Numbered from the stretch's first letter, positions 8,123 to 17,356 are shown. The stretch: 64,000 nucleotides of DNA from CAVXZE01 sp963766175 (GCA_963766175.1 CAVXZE010000032.1:116095-180094); one strand, 5' to 3'. Made by a program: numbers and translations. The notes: generated from the sequence alone by a model not told the origin.

Positions 8123-9294
8123 CCTGCGTCTCTCTCCAGCTCGCCACGAATGCAGCGGCGGTACAGGCCTGCCATGTCGACCGCCGTGCACGGACGCGGA
8201 TTGCTGGCTGTGGATGGGTCGGCAGCCGCCATGGGCGCCAGGCGGTCGACCAGATCCTCCGTCACGCCCAGGTCGGAAAGGGTCTCGGGAATCCCCAGCT
8301 CCCGACGCAGCGACACGATCCAGTCCAGCACCCCCGCAAAGGAGATCTCGGGCAGGTCCAGGTACCGGGCGAGTTCCTCCATCTTGGCTGCGATCGCGTC
8401 GCGATTGAATTGCAGCACGTAGGGCATCACCACGGCATTGGTCAGACCATGGTGGGCTCCCAGCACGGCGGTGACCGGGTGCGACAGGCTGTGCATGGTA
8501 CCGAGGCCCTTCTGAAACGCGGTCGCGCCCATGGCGGACGCCGCCATCATCTGCGCCCGCCCCTCCAGGCTTGCACCGTCTCGGTAGGCGACCGGCAGCC
8601 ACTGGTGGATCAGCTTGATGCCCTCCAGCGCGATGCCCTGGGCCATCGGGTGGTAGCCGGGGCTGCAGAAGGCTTCCAGGTTGTGCGACAACGCGTCCAT
8701 GCCGACCGCGGCGGTGATCTGCGGCGGCAGGCCCAGCGTCAGTTCCGGATCGGCGATCACGATGGATGGCAACATCTTCGGGTGAAAGATGATCTTCTTG
8801 GTGTGATCGCCGACGTCGGTGATCACCGAGGCGCGGCCGACCTCCGAGCCGGTGCCCGAGGTGGTCGGCACCGCCACCACGGGCGCCATCCCGGCCACCT
8901 TCACCCGCGTGTACCAGTCCTCGCGGTCCTCGAAATCGAAGATCGGCCGGTCCTGGCCAACCATCAGGGCAATGGCCTTGCCCGCATCCAGGCCCGAACC
9001 CCCACCGAATGCAATTACGCCGTCGTGCGCTCCCTCGCGGTAGGCTGCGACACCGGCGGTGACGTTGTCGGCCACCGGATTGGCCTGCACGTCGCTGAAG
9101 ACTTCGCAGCCCAGGCCGGCGTCACGACAGGAAGCTACGGCGGACGCCAACATGGGCAGCGTACGCAGCCCCTCATCGGTCACCAGCATCGGGCGCTGCA
9201 ACCCCAGCTCGCGGCAGGCAGCGGGAAGCTCCCGGATGCGGCCGGCCCCGAAACGGATCGAGGTGGGGTAGCTCCAGTTGCCGTGGAGACGCAT
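8119..9294 (-). CDS. Iron-containing (group III) alcohol dehydrogenase
   Basis: Group III alcohol dehydrogenase, 391 residues, oxidising alcohols or reducing aldehydes with NAD(P). It shows GGGSGLDAGKA (cofactor site), PTTSGTGSE, and metal ligands in GMDALSHNLEAF (Asp, His) and HSLSHPVTAVLGAHHG (His, His). The open frame runs far upstream into the antisense of the CbbQ-like gene, but the family N-terminus begins at ATG 9294 (MRLHGNWSYPTSIRFG), with AGGAG eleven bases upstream. A GTG at 9306 is an alternative. Divergent from the CbbQ-like gene. Family certain; substrate unknown. Confidence 0.92.
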   Translation of the reverse strand: MRLHGNWSYPTSIRFGAGRIRELPAACRELGLQRPMLVTDEGLRTLPMLASAVASCRDAGLGCEVFSDVQANPVADNVTAGVAAYREGAHDGVIAFGGGSGLDAGKAIALMVGQDRPIFDFEDREDWYTRVKVAGMAPVVAVPTTSGTGSEVGRASVITDVGDHTKKIIFHPKMLPSIVIADPELTLGLPPQITAAVGMDALSHNLEAFCSPGYHPMAQGIALEGIKLIHQWLPVAYRDGASLEGRAQMMAASAMGATAFQKGLGTMHSLSHPVTAVLGAHHGLTNAVVMPYVLQFNRDAIAAKMEELARYLDLPEISFAGVLDWIVSLRRELGIPETLSDLGVTEDLVDRLAPMAAADPSTASNPRPCTAVDMAGLYRRCIRGELERDAG

Positions 9295-9426
9295 GGCTTG
9301 GTTCACTCCTTGCCCCCTCTCGATCGCCCGTCCAGAATACTGCCCCGAGGGGATTCTCGGTAGGGACGCCGATGCCCCTTGCCTCGTCCCCGGAGAAGCG
9401 CGGGATCGGATAAGCTTCCCAGCCTG

Positions 9427-10302
9427 ATGAGCAAGAGCGCGCTGAAACGTGAGTCGGTACCGGGTGGCATTGCAGATCATCGTCTGATGGCCGAGCCCTG
9501 GTACCTCCCCGTAGCTGACGAGGTAGCGGTCTTCCTTGCCGCGTACCAGGAGCGGTTGCCGGTGCTGCTCAAGGGACCGACGGGCTGTGGGAAGACGCGC
9601 TTCGTCGAGCACGTCACCTGGCACCTCTACCGGGGCCAGGAGGCCGCCGAACCCCGCGGCCGGCTCGAGACTCCCTTGATCACCGTCGCCTGCCACGAGG
9701 ACCTGACCGGGACGGACCTGGTGGGGCGCTACCTCCTCGCCGGAGACGAGACGATCTGGATGGACGGCCCGCTGACGCGCGCGGTGCGCGAGGGAGCCAT
9801 CTGCTATCTGGACGAGATCGTCGAGGCGCGCAAGGACACGACGGTGTTGATCCACTCGCTGACCGATCACCGCCGCATGCTGCCCGTCGAGAAGCTCGGT
9901 GAGACGCTCGATGCCCACCCCGATTTCCTGCTGGTCATCTCCTACAACCCGGGCTATCAGAGCGTGCTGAAGGATCTCAAGCCCAGCACGCGCCAGCGCT
10001 TCGTCAGTCTGGATTTCGATTACCCCGACGTCGAGCGCGAGACGCGAATCATCGTCCGCGAGAGCGGCGTCGATGAGGCGTCGGCCGAGCGGCTGAGCGT
10101 GGTCGGTGAGCGCGTGCGCAATCTGCGGGAGCATGGCTTCGAAGAGGGAGTCAGCACACGCCTGCTGATCTACGCCGCGAAGCTGATCGCACGCGGCATC
10201 GAGCCGCGGCGCGCCTGCGAGCTGGCCGTGGCGCGCGCCGTCACCGACGACGAGGAGGTCGTGCAGGCGATCAACGAAATCGTCGACGTTCTGCTTCCCT
10301 GA
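9427..10302 (+). CDS. CbbQ/NirQ/NorQ-type AAA+ ATPase
   Basis: MoxR-class AAA+ ATPase of 291 residues that, in known systems, works with a VWA partner to remodel or metal-load a target enzyme (Rubisco, nitric oxide reductase). Walker A GPTGCGKT is at about residues 50-57, Walker B AICYLDE at about 124-130, a sensor-like SYNPGYQ follows, and the C-terminal CbbQ_C-type region (YPDVERETRIIVRESG to EGVSTRLLIYAAKLI) is present. ATG 9427 is chosen; ATG 9487 (MAEPWYLP) is also possible. Only 7 bases separate it from the VWA gene, so the two form an operon. No Rubisco, NorCB or NirS gene is in the window, so the client is unknown. Confidence 0.9.
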   Translation: MSKSALKRESVPGGIADHRLMAEPWYLPVADEVAVFLAAYQERLPVLLKGPTGCGKTRFVEHVTWHLYRGQEAAEPRGRLETPLITVACHEDLTGTDLVGRYLLAGDETIWMDGPLTRAVREGAICYLDEIVEARKDTTVLIHSLTDHRRMLPVEKLGETLDAHPDFLLVISYNPGYQSVLKDLKPSTRQRFVSLDFDYPDVERETRIIVRESGVDEASAERLSVVGERVRNLREHGFEEGVSTRLLIYAAKLIARGIEPRRACELAVARAVTDDEEVVQAINEIVDVLLP

Positions 10303-10309
10303 GGTTCCG

Positions 10310-12334
10310 ATGGAAGCGGCGGCGTCCAGCGTGAATCTCGTCGAGGCCCAGCGCCTGCTCTCGCTCTTCGCTCAGGGAATCTCGGGCCGCTACTTCCACC
10401 TTCAACCGCTGACGGCACTGAAGGGCGAGTTCCGACCGGAGACGCCCACGAGTGATGGGCGGACCCTCTTCCTGCCCGATGCGGTCGAGGAGTTCGCAGA
10501 GCCTCGGCAGAACCTGGGCTTCTACAAGGTCGCCGTCATGCACCAGGTCGGCTTCTTCGAGTTCGAAACCTGGGCATTCGAGTTCGCCGAGGCGCGGAGG
10601 CGTGTGCCCGGCCTGGCGTCGCGCGAGGCCGAGAGGTGGCGCGCGCACCCCGGGGAGCTGGAGACGTTCTTCGCCTGCTTCCAGGAACGGCGCCTCCTGC
10701 GCCGGCTCTTCGGCGTGCTCGAAGACCACCGCGTCGACTCTGGACTGGCGCGCGCGTATCCGGGTCTACGGCGGGACCTCGGCCGGGCGATGGAACTCGC
10801 TCTCGACCGGCGCGGGGCTCTGGCGTCGATCGAGGGAGCGGCCGGTCTCCTCGAAGCCCTGGTGCGCTGCACGCTTCGGGTCGGCGCCGAAACCCTGCGG
10901 GCGACCGATGCGACGGGTCTGGTGGAGGTCGTGATCGACGCGGCCCGGCGGGCCGGGGAATCGGGGGCCGACGTGTACACCAGCGCCGAGCAGGCCATCC
11001 GCTGTCTCGAGCTCCTGCGAACCGCCGGGATCGAGGGGACACTCGGGGTGCTGATGCTCGACGAGGTCGAGGGCTCGGTGGACGTCGTCGACTTCCGCGG
11101 CGATGCCCCGCTGGACGCCGCGCAGCTGCGTGTGCGAATCGAGGCCACGCAGCACGCCCTCGAGACTCTCGGCGAGGCGGGGACCGCCATCTCGCCCGAT
11201 TCCCTCGATCGCATCGCCGAGGATCTCCCCGACGACGCGTCCCCCGACGAGCTCATGAAGGCGCTCCAGCGACGCATGGATTCGGACCGCGGTGCGCTAC
11301 GCCGTGCCTTCGGCGGTGTCAGCCGCGCCGAGCGGAGCTTCCTCTACGACGAGTGGGACTACCACAGCAGGACCTATCTCCGAGGCTGGTGCCGGCTTCA
11401 CGAGGAGCGGCTCAGGGGCGAAGATGGGTCGGCGTTCCTGGAGTCGGTCCACCATCGGCACGGAGCTCTTCTCGCGAGGGTGCGGCGGCAATTCCAGCAC
11501 ATCAAGCCCGAGTCGACCCAGCGCGTCCGCAAAGTCTCGGACGGCGAGGAGATCGACCTCGACCGCGTCGTCGAGGCGCGGATCGACATCCGCGCCGGCC
11601 TGGCGCCGAGCGAGCGGGTGTACATGCGCCGCGACCGCGCTCGCCGCGAGGTCGCGGCCGCTTTCCTCGTCGATCTCTCGGCTTCGGTCAGGGAGCCCGT
11701 GCCCGACCCGGATGGCGAGCCCGCGAAGCCCCAGATCGCCGATACCGAGGATCGCCCCTTCTGGGCTGTCCGTCCTTCACTGGTGGAACGCGACGACCAG
11801 CGACGCAGGGTGATCGACATCCAGAAGGAGGCGCTCGCGCTGATGGTGCAGGCGCTCGAGGCGCTCGGCGACGAGTACGGGATCTATGGCTTCTCCGGGG
11901 AGAGCCGCGAAAGCATCGAGTTCTACGTCGCCAAGGAGCTCGGCGATCGCCTGAGCGCGCGGGTCTGGAACGCGATCGCGGCCATGCACTCGCACCGCTA
12001 TACGAGAATGGGTACGGCGATCCGCCACACGATCCGCAAGCTCGACCGCCAGAGTGCACGCCGCAAGGTGATGCTCCTGATCTCCGACGGCTACCCACAG
12101 GACATCGACTACGGACCCGATCGAGACGACCGCCAATACGGCATCCACGACACGGCGCAGGCCCTGCGCGAGGCGGAGCTCGCGCACATCCAGACCTTCT
12201 GCGTGACCATCGACCGAGCCGGACACGACTATCTGAGAAAGATGTGCCCCGAGGGGCGCTACCTGATCATCGACGAGGTCGAGTCGCTCCCGGTCGAGCT
12301 TGGCAAGGTCTACCGCTCTCTGACCCGCAGTTAG
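10310..12334 (+). CDS. CbbO/NorD-type von Willebrand factor A protein
   Basis: 674-residue partner of the preceding AAA+ ATPase. The C-terminal third is a VWA domain with the MIDAS sequence FLVDLSASV at about residue 450 and MLLISDGYPQD at about 588, followed by a CVTIDRAGHDYL strand, as in CbbO and NorD. The N-terminal two thirds are helical and acidic and carry the DEWDYHSRTYLRGWCRL segment common to NorD-like proteins. In characterised CbbQO and NorQD pairs this subunit recognises the client and docks the hexameric ATPase. The 4Fe-4S protein starting 137 bases downstream is a candidate functional associate, but it has its own strong ribosome site. Confidence 0.88.
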   Translation: MEAAASSVNLVEAQRLLSLFAQGISGRYFHLQPLTALKGEFRPETPTSDGRTLFLPDAVEEFAEPRQNLGFYKVAVMHQVGFFEFETWAFEFAEARRRVPGLASREAERWRAHPGELETFFACFQERRLLRRLFGVLEDHRVDSGLARAYPGLRRDLGRAMELALDRRGALASIEGAAGLLEALVRCTLRVGAETLRATDATGLVEVVIDAARRAGESGADVYTSAEQAIRCLELLRTAGIEGTLGVLMLDEVEGSVDVVDFRGDAPLDAAQLRVRIEATQHALETLGEAGTAISPDSLDRIAEDLPDDASPDELMKALQRRMDSDRGALRRAFGGVSRAERSFLYDEWDYHSRTYLRGWCRLHEERLRGEDGSAFLESVHHRHGALLARVRRQFQHIKPESTQRVRKVSDGEEIDLDRVVEARIDIRAGLAPSERVYMRRDRARREVAAAFLVDLSASVREPVPDPDGEPAKPQIADTEDRPFWAVRPSLVERDDQRRRVIDIQKEALALMVQALEALGDEYGIYGFSGESRESIEFYVAKELGDRLSARVWNAIAAMHSHRYTRMGTAIRHTIRKLDRQSARRKVMLLISDGYPQDIDYGPDRDDRQYGIHDTAQALREAELAHIQTFCVTIDRAGHDYLRKMCPEGRYLIIDEVESLPVELGKVYRSLTRS

Positions 12335-12471
12335 CTCGCATCTCTCGCTGGGGGAGCGTGCACGTCGCCGACGACGGTTGCCACCAACCGGTCGACCCGG
12401 GTAACCTGGCGCGCGGATTCCGGGCGGATCGGGCTGAACCGGGGTCGAAGTCGAGCGAAGGAGGAAAGGCG

Positions 12472-13527
12472 GTGAGCGAGGACGTCTACACGCGGCTGAG
12501 AGAGTTCATGGACACGTTGCCGGGCGGCTATCCCGCGACGCCGAGCGGGGTCGAGATCAAGCTGCTGAAGAAGCTGTTCACCCCGGAGCAGGCCGAGCTG
12601 ACCATGAAGCTGGGTCAGGAGCCCGAGGAGGTCCAGAGCATCGCCGCCCGGATTGGTGTGGACGAGAAGGAGCTGGCCGAGAAGCTCGAGGAGCTGGCTC
12701 TGAAGGGCTGCATCTTCCGGACCCGGGACGGGGAGAAGCGACTCTATCAGGCATTCCAGTTCGTCGTCGGGGTGTACGAGTTCCAGCTCAACTCGCTGGA
12801 TCGCGAGTTCTGCGAGCTGTTCGAGGAGTATCTGCCCCACATCGGCCTCTCCATGGCCCAGCTCAAGACCAGCCAGATGCGCGTGATCCCCCTGGAATCG
12901 GCGGTGGAGGCGACGCCCGCCGTAGAGACCTACAACCGGCTCCGGGATCTCGTCCGCGAGCAGGAGGTCATCTCCGTCGAGCCCTGCATCTGCCGCATGG
13001 AGCAGGGCCTTCTCGGCAACGAGTGCGAGAAGCCCAAGGAGGTCTGCATCGGCTTTGGCGACTTCGCCCAGTTCTACATCGACAATGGGATGGGAAGACA
13101 GATCAGCGTCGACGAGGCGCTCAAGGTCCTCGATACCGCGGAGGAGGCGGGCCTGGTCGCCTCTCCCACCAACTCCCAGAAGATCGAGGCGATCTGCTGC
13201 TGCTGCTCGTGCTGCTGTCCGATCCTCCGGTTCGCGAAGCTGATGCCTCGCCCCGCAGACTCGGTCACCTCCTACTACGAGGCCAAGCTGGACGCCGAGG
13301 AGTGCAACAGCTGCGGACTCTGCGCCGACCGATGCCAGATGGATGCGATCGAGGAGGGCGAGGACGCCTATGGAATCGTCGACGGCCGATGCATCGGCTG
13401 CGGTCTTTGCGTTGCGGAGTGCCCGACCGAGGCCATCTCGATGGTGGCAAGGCCGGGGATCGAGCCGCCGCCCGCGACCTTCGACGATACGTTGAACAGG
13501 ATCGGAGCCGAGCGAGGTCTGTCGTAA
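12472..13527 (+). CDS. Cysteine-rich 4Fe-4S dicluster protein with N-terminal helical/winged-helix-like region
   Basis: 351-residue soluble iron-sulfur protein. GTG 12472 is preceded by AAGGAGGAAAGG; the longer upstream frame is the shadow of the VWA gene. Residues 30-100 resemble a winged helix (LFTPEQAELTMKL). The middle has PCICRMEQGLLGNEC and VCIGFGDF (Cys172, 174, 185, 192). An exceptional run ICCCCSCCCP (residues 241-250) carries seven cysteines in eight positions. Two ferredoxin-type motifs follow: C278/281/284/288 and C307/310/313/317. Relatives occur in deltaproteobacterial and anaerobic genomes without a fixed function. It may deliver electrons or metal clusters. A GC-rich hairpin at 13563-13584 probably ends the transcript. 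Confidence 0.88.
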   Translation: MSEDVYTRLREFMDTLPGGYPATPSGVEIKLLKKLFTPEQAELTMKLGQEPEEVQSIAARIGVDEKELAEKLEELALKGCIFRTRDGEKRLYQAFQFVVGVYEFQLNSLDREFCELFEEYLPHIGLSMAQLKTSQMRVIPLESAVEATPAVETYNRLRDLVREQEVISVEPCICRMEQGLLGNECEKPKEVCIGFGDFAQFYIDNGMGRQISVDEALKVLDTAEEAGLVASPTNSQKIEAICCCCSCCCPILRFAKLMPRPADSVTSYYEAKLDAEECNSCGLCADRCQMDAIEEGEDAYGIVDGRCIGCGLCVAECPTEAISMVARPGIEPPPATFDDTLNRIGAERGLS

Positions 13528-13562
13528 GGCCCGGCGTGACTGACCAATGTGATCGACATCGT

Positions 13563-13584
13563 CCCGAGGGAGATGCGCCTCGGG
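13563..13584 (+). terminator. Hairpin after the 4Fe-4S protein gene
   Basis: Inverted repeat CCCGAGG / CCTCGGG (7 bp) with an 8-base loop, 36 bases past the stop. There is no T-tract, so it is either a weak intrinsic terminator or an mRNA-stabilising stem. Confidence 0.4.
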
Positions 13585-13695
13585 CCTCACCAATCCAGGT
13601 GGCGAGCTCATCGCGGCTGCTAGTATCGCAAGCAGTCTCTTTCGGAATCCCATCGGACCTGGAAGCTGAACCGGCCTGCTCGAGAAGGAGAAGCG

Positions 13696-14610
13696 ATGTC
13701 GAATCCGATCTGTGAGGCCCTGGGAATCCCCTACCCCATCATCCTCGGCGGACTATCGAGGATCGGCCGGGCGCCGCTGGTGGCCGCGGTCAGCAACGCG
13801 GGAGGCGTCGGTCTGCTGGGCGCGGGTTCCTGGACGGCAGAGGAGTTCCGAGAGCAGATCCTGGAGACGCGCAAGCTGACCGACTGCGTCTTCGGTGCCA
13901 ACATCCCCGGCCACGCGGAGGAGGCCGACGCACTCGTGGAAACGGCCATCACCGAAAAGCTCCCGGTTGTCTCCACCTCTGCTGGCGATCCCCGGCGCTT
14001 CGCCGCGCGGCTCAAGGAAGGCGGCCTCTACCTGATTCACGTGGTCTCGACCGTGGCCCACGCCGTCACGGCCGAAAAGGCCGGTGTGGACGCGATCGTC
14101 GCCGAGGGGTCGGAGTCCGGAGGCATGACCAGCATGGAGCAGGTCTCGACCCTGGTCCTGGTTCCCCAGGTCGCCGAGGCGGTCCGCTGCCCGGTGATTG
14201 CCGCAGGGGGAATCGCCGACGGGCGGGGGCTGGCCGCGGCCTTCGCCCTCGGGGCCGTGGGGGTGCAGGTCGGGACCGTACTGATGGCCACCAAGGAGTG
14301 CGAGGTCTCGCCCGCCTTCAAGGAGATGATGGTGAGGGCGAGGGAGACGGATACCTATCTCGAGCCCCGGGGCAGAGCGGGCAGCCGCATGTTCAAGCAG
14401 GACTTCGCCAAGACCGCCCTGCAGGAGCTGAAAGAAACGCAGAGCCCCACCGTACCGGATCTCGATCTGGTCCAAACCGGAGTCGGGCAGGTAACTGGCA
14501 TGATCCGGGAGGTTCGGACCGTGGCCGAGGTGATCGACACCATGGTCGGCCAGGCCCGCGAGATTCTCCCTGGACTGGCTGCGAACCTCTCTCGAGGAGA
14601 CGGTGCCTAG
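13696..14610 (+). CDS. Nitronate monooxygenase-like FMN oxidoreductase, second copy
   Basis: 304-residue paralogue of the protein at 5265-6173, of the same TIM-barrel flavin family. Visible are IPYPIILGGLSRIG, VSNAGGVGLLGAG, CVFGANIPGH and the phosphate loop IAAGGIADGRGLA. The region of the superfamily's catalytic His (GGHxG) reads GSESGGMTSMEQ, so that His is missing here too. AGAAGGAG precedes ATG 13696. It lies 47 bases before the MFS carrier gene and is probably co-transcribed with it, suggesting uptake and reduction or oxidation of the same small organic compound. The substrate is unknown. Confidence 0.85.
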   Translation: MSNPICEALGIPYPIILGGLSRIGRAPLVAAVSNAGGVGLLGAGSWTAEEFREQILETRKLTDCVFGANIPGHAEEADALVETAITEKLPVVSTSAGDPRRFAARLKEGGLYLIHVVSTVAHAVTAEKAGVDAIVAEGSESGGMTSMEQVSTLVLVPQVAEAVRCPVIAAGGIADGRGLAAAFALGAVGVQVGTVLMATKECEVSPAFKEMMVRARETDTYLEPRGRAGSRMFKQDFAKTALQELKETQSPTVPDLDLVQTGVGQVTGMIREVRTVAEVIDTMVGQAREILPGLAANLSRGDGA

Positions 14611-14657
14611 GCGCGACTCCCGGCCACTTCTTGCGCACCTTCTCGTATCATCGACTG

Positions 14658-15992
14658 ATGAGGCTGCCGCTCGCCAGCTTCCCGACCCTCTCGCGGACAC
14701 CACAAGTGCCTGAGGCGGATCAGCAGAGGAGCACGGACTTCTTTGGATGGAAGAACGTAGTTCTCCTCTTCTTCATCTATGGAGCGGTGTACGGGTTCGT
14801 CTTCTACGGCTTCACGGTGGTCTTCCCGGAAATGATACGGGCCCAGGGGTGGAGTCGCGGCGACGCATCGGTGGCTCACACGCTGAGGGCACTCTCTCTG
14901 GGCGCGTTCGCCCCGCTCGTCGCCTTCGCCGTCGGCAAGGTCGGCGCGAAACGCACCATGATCGCCGGGCTGTCCTTTGGGGTCGTCGTCCTGGGAATTC
15001 TCGGAACGGTCACCAGTCAACTCTGGCACTGGATCGTTCTCTGGGGAATCCTGATGCCCGTCTCGTTCTCCTTCGGGGGCGCGATCCCGATCCAGACGAC
15101 ACTGACCTACTGGTTCAACGTCAGGCGCGCCACCGCACTGGGCATGGTGCTATCCGCCGCGGCATTCGGAGGCTTCGTCGCCGCACCGCTGTATACACTG
15201 ATCATGCGGGAAGCCGGCACCTGGAAAGCCGGATGGCTCGCCGCCGGGACCTTCTGCGCCCTCGCGTTGGTCTGCTCGCTCTTCATGAAGAGCAAGCCTG
15301 CGGATGTCGGCCAGTTTCCGGACGGCATCGATCCCGACAACCCGTCCCACACAGCGAGTTCGGTCCCCGGTGGAAAAGCGAGGACCTACCGGACCTCCGA
15401 GACATGGGCACTCAGAGAAGTCCTGCGCCAGCCCGTGCTCTACCTGCTCGGGCTCTGCATGGTTGCACAAATGAGTGCCATCTATCTGTTGACGACGCAT
15501 GGCGTACTTCACCTGACGGACGCTGGATTCACCAGCATGCAGGCCGCATCGGCGATCGGAAACCTCATCCTCTTCAGCGGATTTGCGCGTTTTCCGATCG
15601 GATTCGTCGGAGATCGAATCGAACCCCGCTGGATCATGACCATCGCCCTGGCCGGCATGGCAGCGTCAATGGTCGGCATCTGGAGGGTTCCTGAAGACTT
15701 GATGGTCCTGCTCGTGATCGTGTCGATCTTCGGGTTCTGCTTCGGTTCGATCGTACCCATCTTCCCGGCGATCATCGGGAACTACTTCGGGCCGTCGGCC
15801 TTTGCGCCGATCACTGGATTCCTGTCACCGGTGATGATCCTGATCGGCGCACCCGTCCCGGTGCTGGCAGGACTCATCTACGACAGGTTCGGCAGCTACG
15901 ACATCGCCTTCGTCTACGTCGTGGTCCTCACCCTGGTCACCGCCCTTTTTGCGACTGCGCTGGTTCCCCCCAAGAAGGCCGAACCGTCCTGA
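14658..15992 (+). CDS. MFS transporter (monocarboxylate/oxalate-formate-like)
   Basis: 444-residue major facilitator superfamily carrier with about 12 hydrophobic segments, starting NVVLLFFIYGAVYGFVFYG. The loop between helices 2 and 3 (VGKVGAKRTMI) and the equivalent in the second half (GFVGDRIEPRWIM) match the duplicated MFS signature. The N-terminal segment before the first helix (to FFGWKN) and the helix pattern resemble monocarboxylate and OFA carriers. ATG 14658 is chosen because upstream in-frame sequence overlaps the flavoenzyme gene. It follows the nitronate-monooxygenase-like gene closely; substrate not determinable. Confidence 0.85.
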   Translation: MRLPLASFPTLSRTPQVPEADQQRSTDFFGWKNVVLLFFIYGAVYGFVFYGFTVVFPEMIRAQGWSRGDASVAHTLRALSLGAFAPLVAFAVGKVGAKRTMIAGLSFGVVVLGILGTVTSQLWHWIVLWGILMPVSFSFGGAIPIQTTLTYWFNVRRATALGMVLSAAAFGGFVAAPLYTLIMREAGTWKAGWLAAGTFCALALVCSLFMKSKPADVGQFPDGIDPDNPSHTASSVPGGKARTYRTSETWALREVLRQPVLYLLGLCMVAQMSAIYLLTTHGVLHLTDAGFTSMQAASAIGNLILFSGFARFPIGFVGDRIEPRWIMTIALAGMAASMVGIWRVPEDLMVLLVIVSIFGFCFGSIVPIFPAIIGNYFGPSAFAPITGFLSPVMILIGAPVPVLAGLIYDRFGSYDIAFVYVVVLTLVTALFATALVPPKKAEPS

Positions 15993-16138
15993 TCTCCCAC
16001 CGCGCCCGCTCGCGTGTCTTCATCGCGGCTTAACCCACGGAACCCTCTCATCGCACGGGTCTGGACTACCCGCGGCCAGCGCTTGCCGACGCCCACCTCT
16101 GCTGTTACGGTCCGGTCGCAATCGAATTTGGGGGTGTC

Positions 16139-17356
16139 ATGGCCATCCCGAGGCAGCGGATCCATCTCCCGCCCCGCTCCTGGCGCCGCGCGTTCGCAGG
16201 CTGGCGACGAAACGAGCTCTGGGAGGGTGAGCCCCTCGCGCGTTTCGAGCGCGCCATCGCCAACGAGGTCGGTGTGGCAGAGGCGATCTCCGTACCTTCC
16301 GGGCGCATCGCCCTCCGCTTCCTGCTCGAGGCGCTCGACCTCGAGCCGGGTAGCGAGGTGATCTGCTGCGCATTCGGGTATCCCGTGGTCCCGCACCTGG
16401 TCCGCGAGTCCGGTCATCGGCTTCGCCTGGTCGACTGCGAGCTACGCACGATGGGCATGGATCCGAAAGGGCTCGAGGCGTCGATCTCCGACCGCACCAG
16501 CTGCGTGATCACGACGCACCTCTATGGCACTCCTTGCCGCGTCCGCGAGATCGCCCGCATCGCCGAGGCCCACGGCGCCGTCCTGTTGGAAGACTGCGCG
16601 CACTCCCTCGGCGCCAGGGTCGGCGGTCGGTCCACGGGCTCGGTGGGCCGGGCGGGCTACTTCAGCTTCGAGACCTCGAAGATCCTGAACACCATGGGCG
16701 GGGGGATGATCACCACCGACGATCGGGAGCTCGCCGAGCGGCTCCGCAAGATCGCCGCCGCCCAGCCGCCGAACGGATTCCCCTGGCTCTCCAAGCGCCT
16801 GCTGAAGACGACCTTCGAGGCATTCGTCACGCATCCTCTCGGATTCAACCTGGTCGTCTATCCGGCACTTCGCTTCGTCCTCGGCGAGCGAGAGCAGTTC
16901 ACCTCGGGCTACGCGCCGGATACCCTCACGGTGGCCCATAAGCTGGGGCGCTACACCAGCTACCAGGCCGAGCTCGGCCTGGCCCAGCTCGACGCGCTCG
17001 CGCCGCTCGCCGAGCGGCGCCGCAAGAACTCCCGCTACATCGTCGACCGGCTGAGCCCCCGGGTGCCGTTCCAGGGGACGGACGAGCCCGACGTCGCGCC
17101 CAACCCCATGCTGCTGGCCGCTCGTTTCGCCAATGCGCCCCAGGTAGCCCGCGCACTGCTGGCTCGCGGTATCGATACCAAGCGAGGCTACATGCGCGAT
17201 TGCAGCGGCCTGCTCGAGGAACCTGCGGAGCTTCCCAACGCCGCCCGGGTGGACCGGGAGGTGCTCCACGTACCCGCCTTCCCGGCTCTCACCGAGCCCG
17301 AGCTCGACCGTGTCGCCACCGCGCTCGAGGCGGTTCTCGATGAGCTGGGCGAGTGA
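16139..17356 (+). CDS. DegT/DnrJ/EryC1/StrS-family PLP aminotransferase
   Basis: 405-residue PLP enzyme of the sugar-aminotransferase family. PSGRIALRFLLEAL is the phosphate/substrate loop, LLEDCAHSLGA (Asp152) contacts the pyridine nitrogen, and FSFETSKILNTMGGGM carries the PLP Lys181. Members normally transaminate nucleotide-linked keto-sugars for polysaccharide or antibiotic sugars. Here no glycosyltransferase or nucleotide-sugar gene is adjacent, so the substrate is open. ATG 16139 begins MAIPRQRIHLPPRSW, typical of the family. Followed by a relic of two dehydrogenase genes. Confidence 0.87.
   Translation: MAIPRQRIHLPPRSWRRAFAGWRRNELWEGEPLARFERAIANEVGVAEAISVPSGRIALRFLLEALDLEPGSEVICCAFGYPVVPHLVRESGHRLRLVDCELRTMGMDPKGLEASISDRTSCVITTHLYGTPCRVREIARIAEAHGAVLLEDCAHSLGARVGGRSTGSVGRAGYFSFETSKILNTMGGGMITTDDRELAERLRKIAAAQPPNGFPWLSKRLLKTTFEAFVTHPLGFNLVVYPALRFVLGEREQFTSGYAPDTLTVAHKLGRYTSYQAELGLAQLDALAPLAERRRKNSRYIVDRLSPRVPFQGTDEPDVAPNPMLLAARFANAPQVARALLARGIDTKRGYMRDCSGLLEEPAELPNAARVDREVLHVPAFPALTEPELDRVATALEAVLDELGE

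Noticed and set aside
6587..8602. 671-codon minus-strand frame over the thiolase gene
   Set aside because: Antisense shadow; the thiolase has clear catalytic motifs and a ribosome site.
9427..12334. Rubisco or nitric oxide reductase operon
   Set aside because: The chaperone-like pair suggested it, but no large or small Rubisco subunit or NorC/NorB gene is present in the window.
10636..12471. N-terminal extension of the 4Fe-4S protein through the VWA gene
   Set aside because: The extension is an Arg-rich out-of-frame reading of the VWA gene; a strong ribosome site and family start are at GTG 12472.
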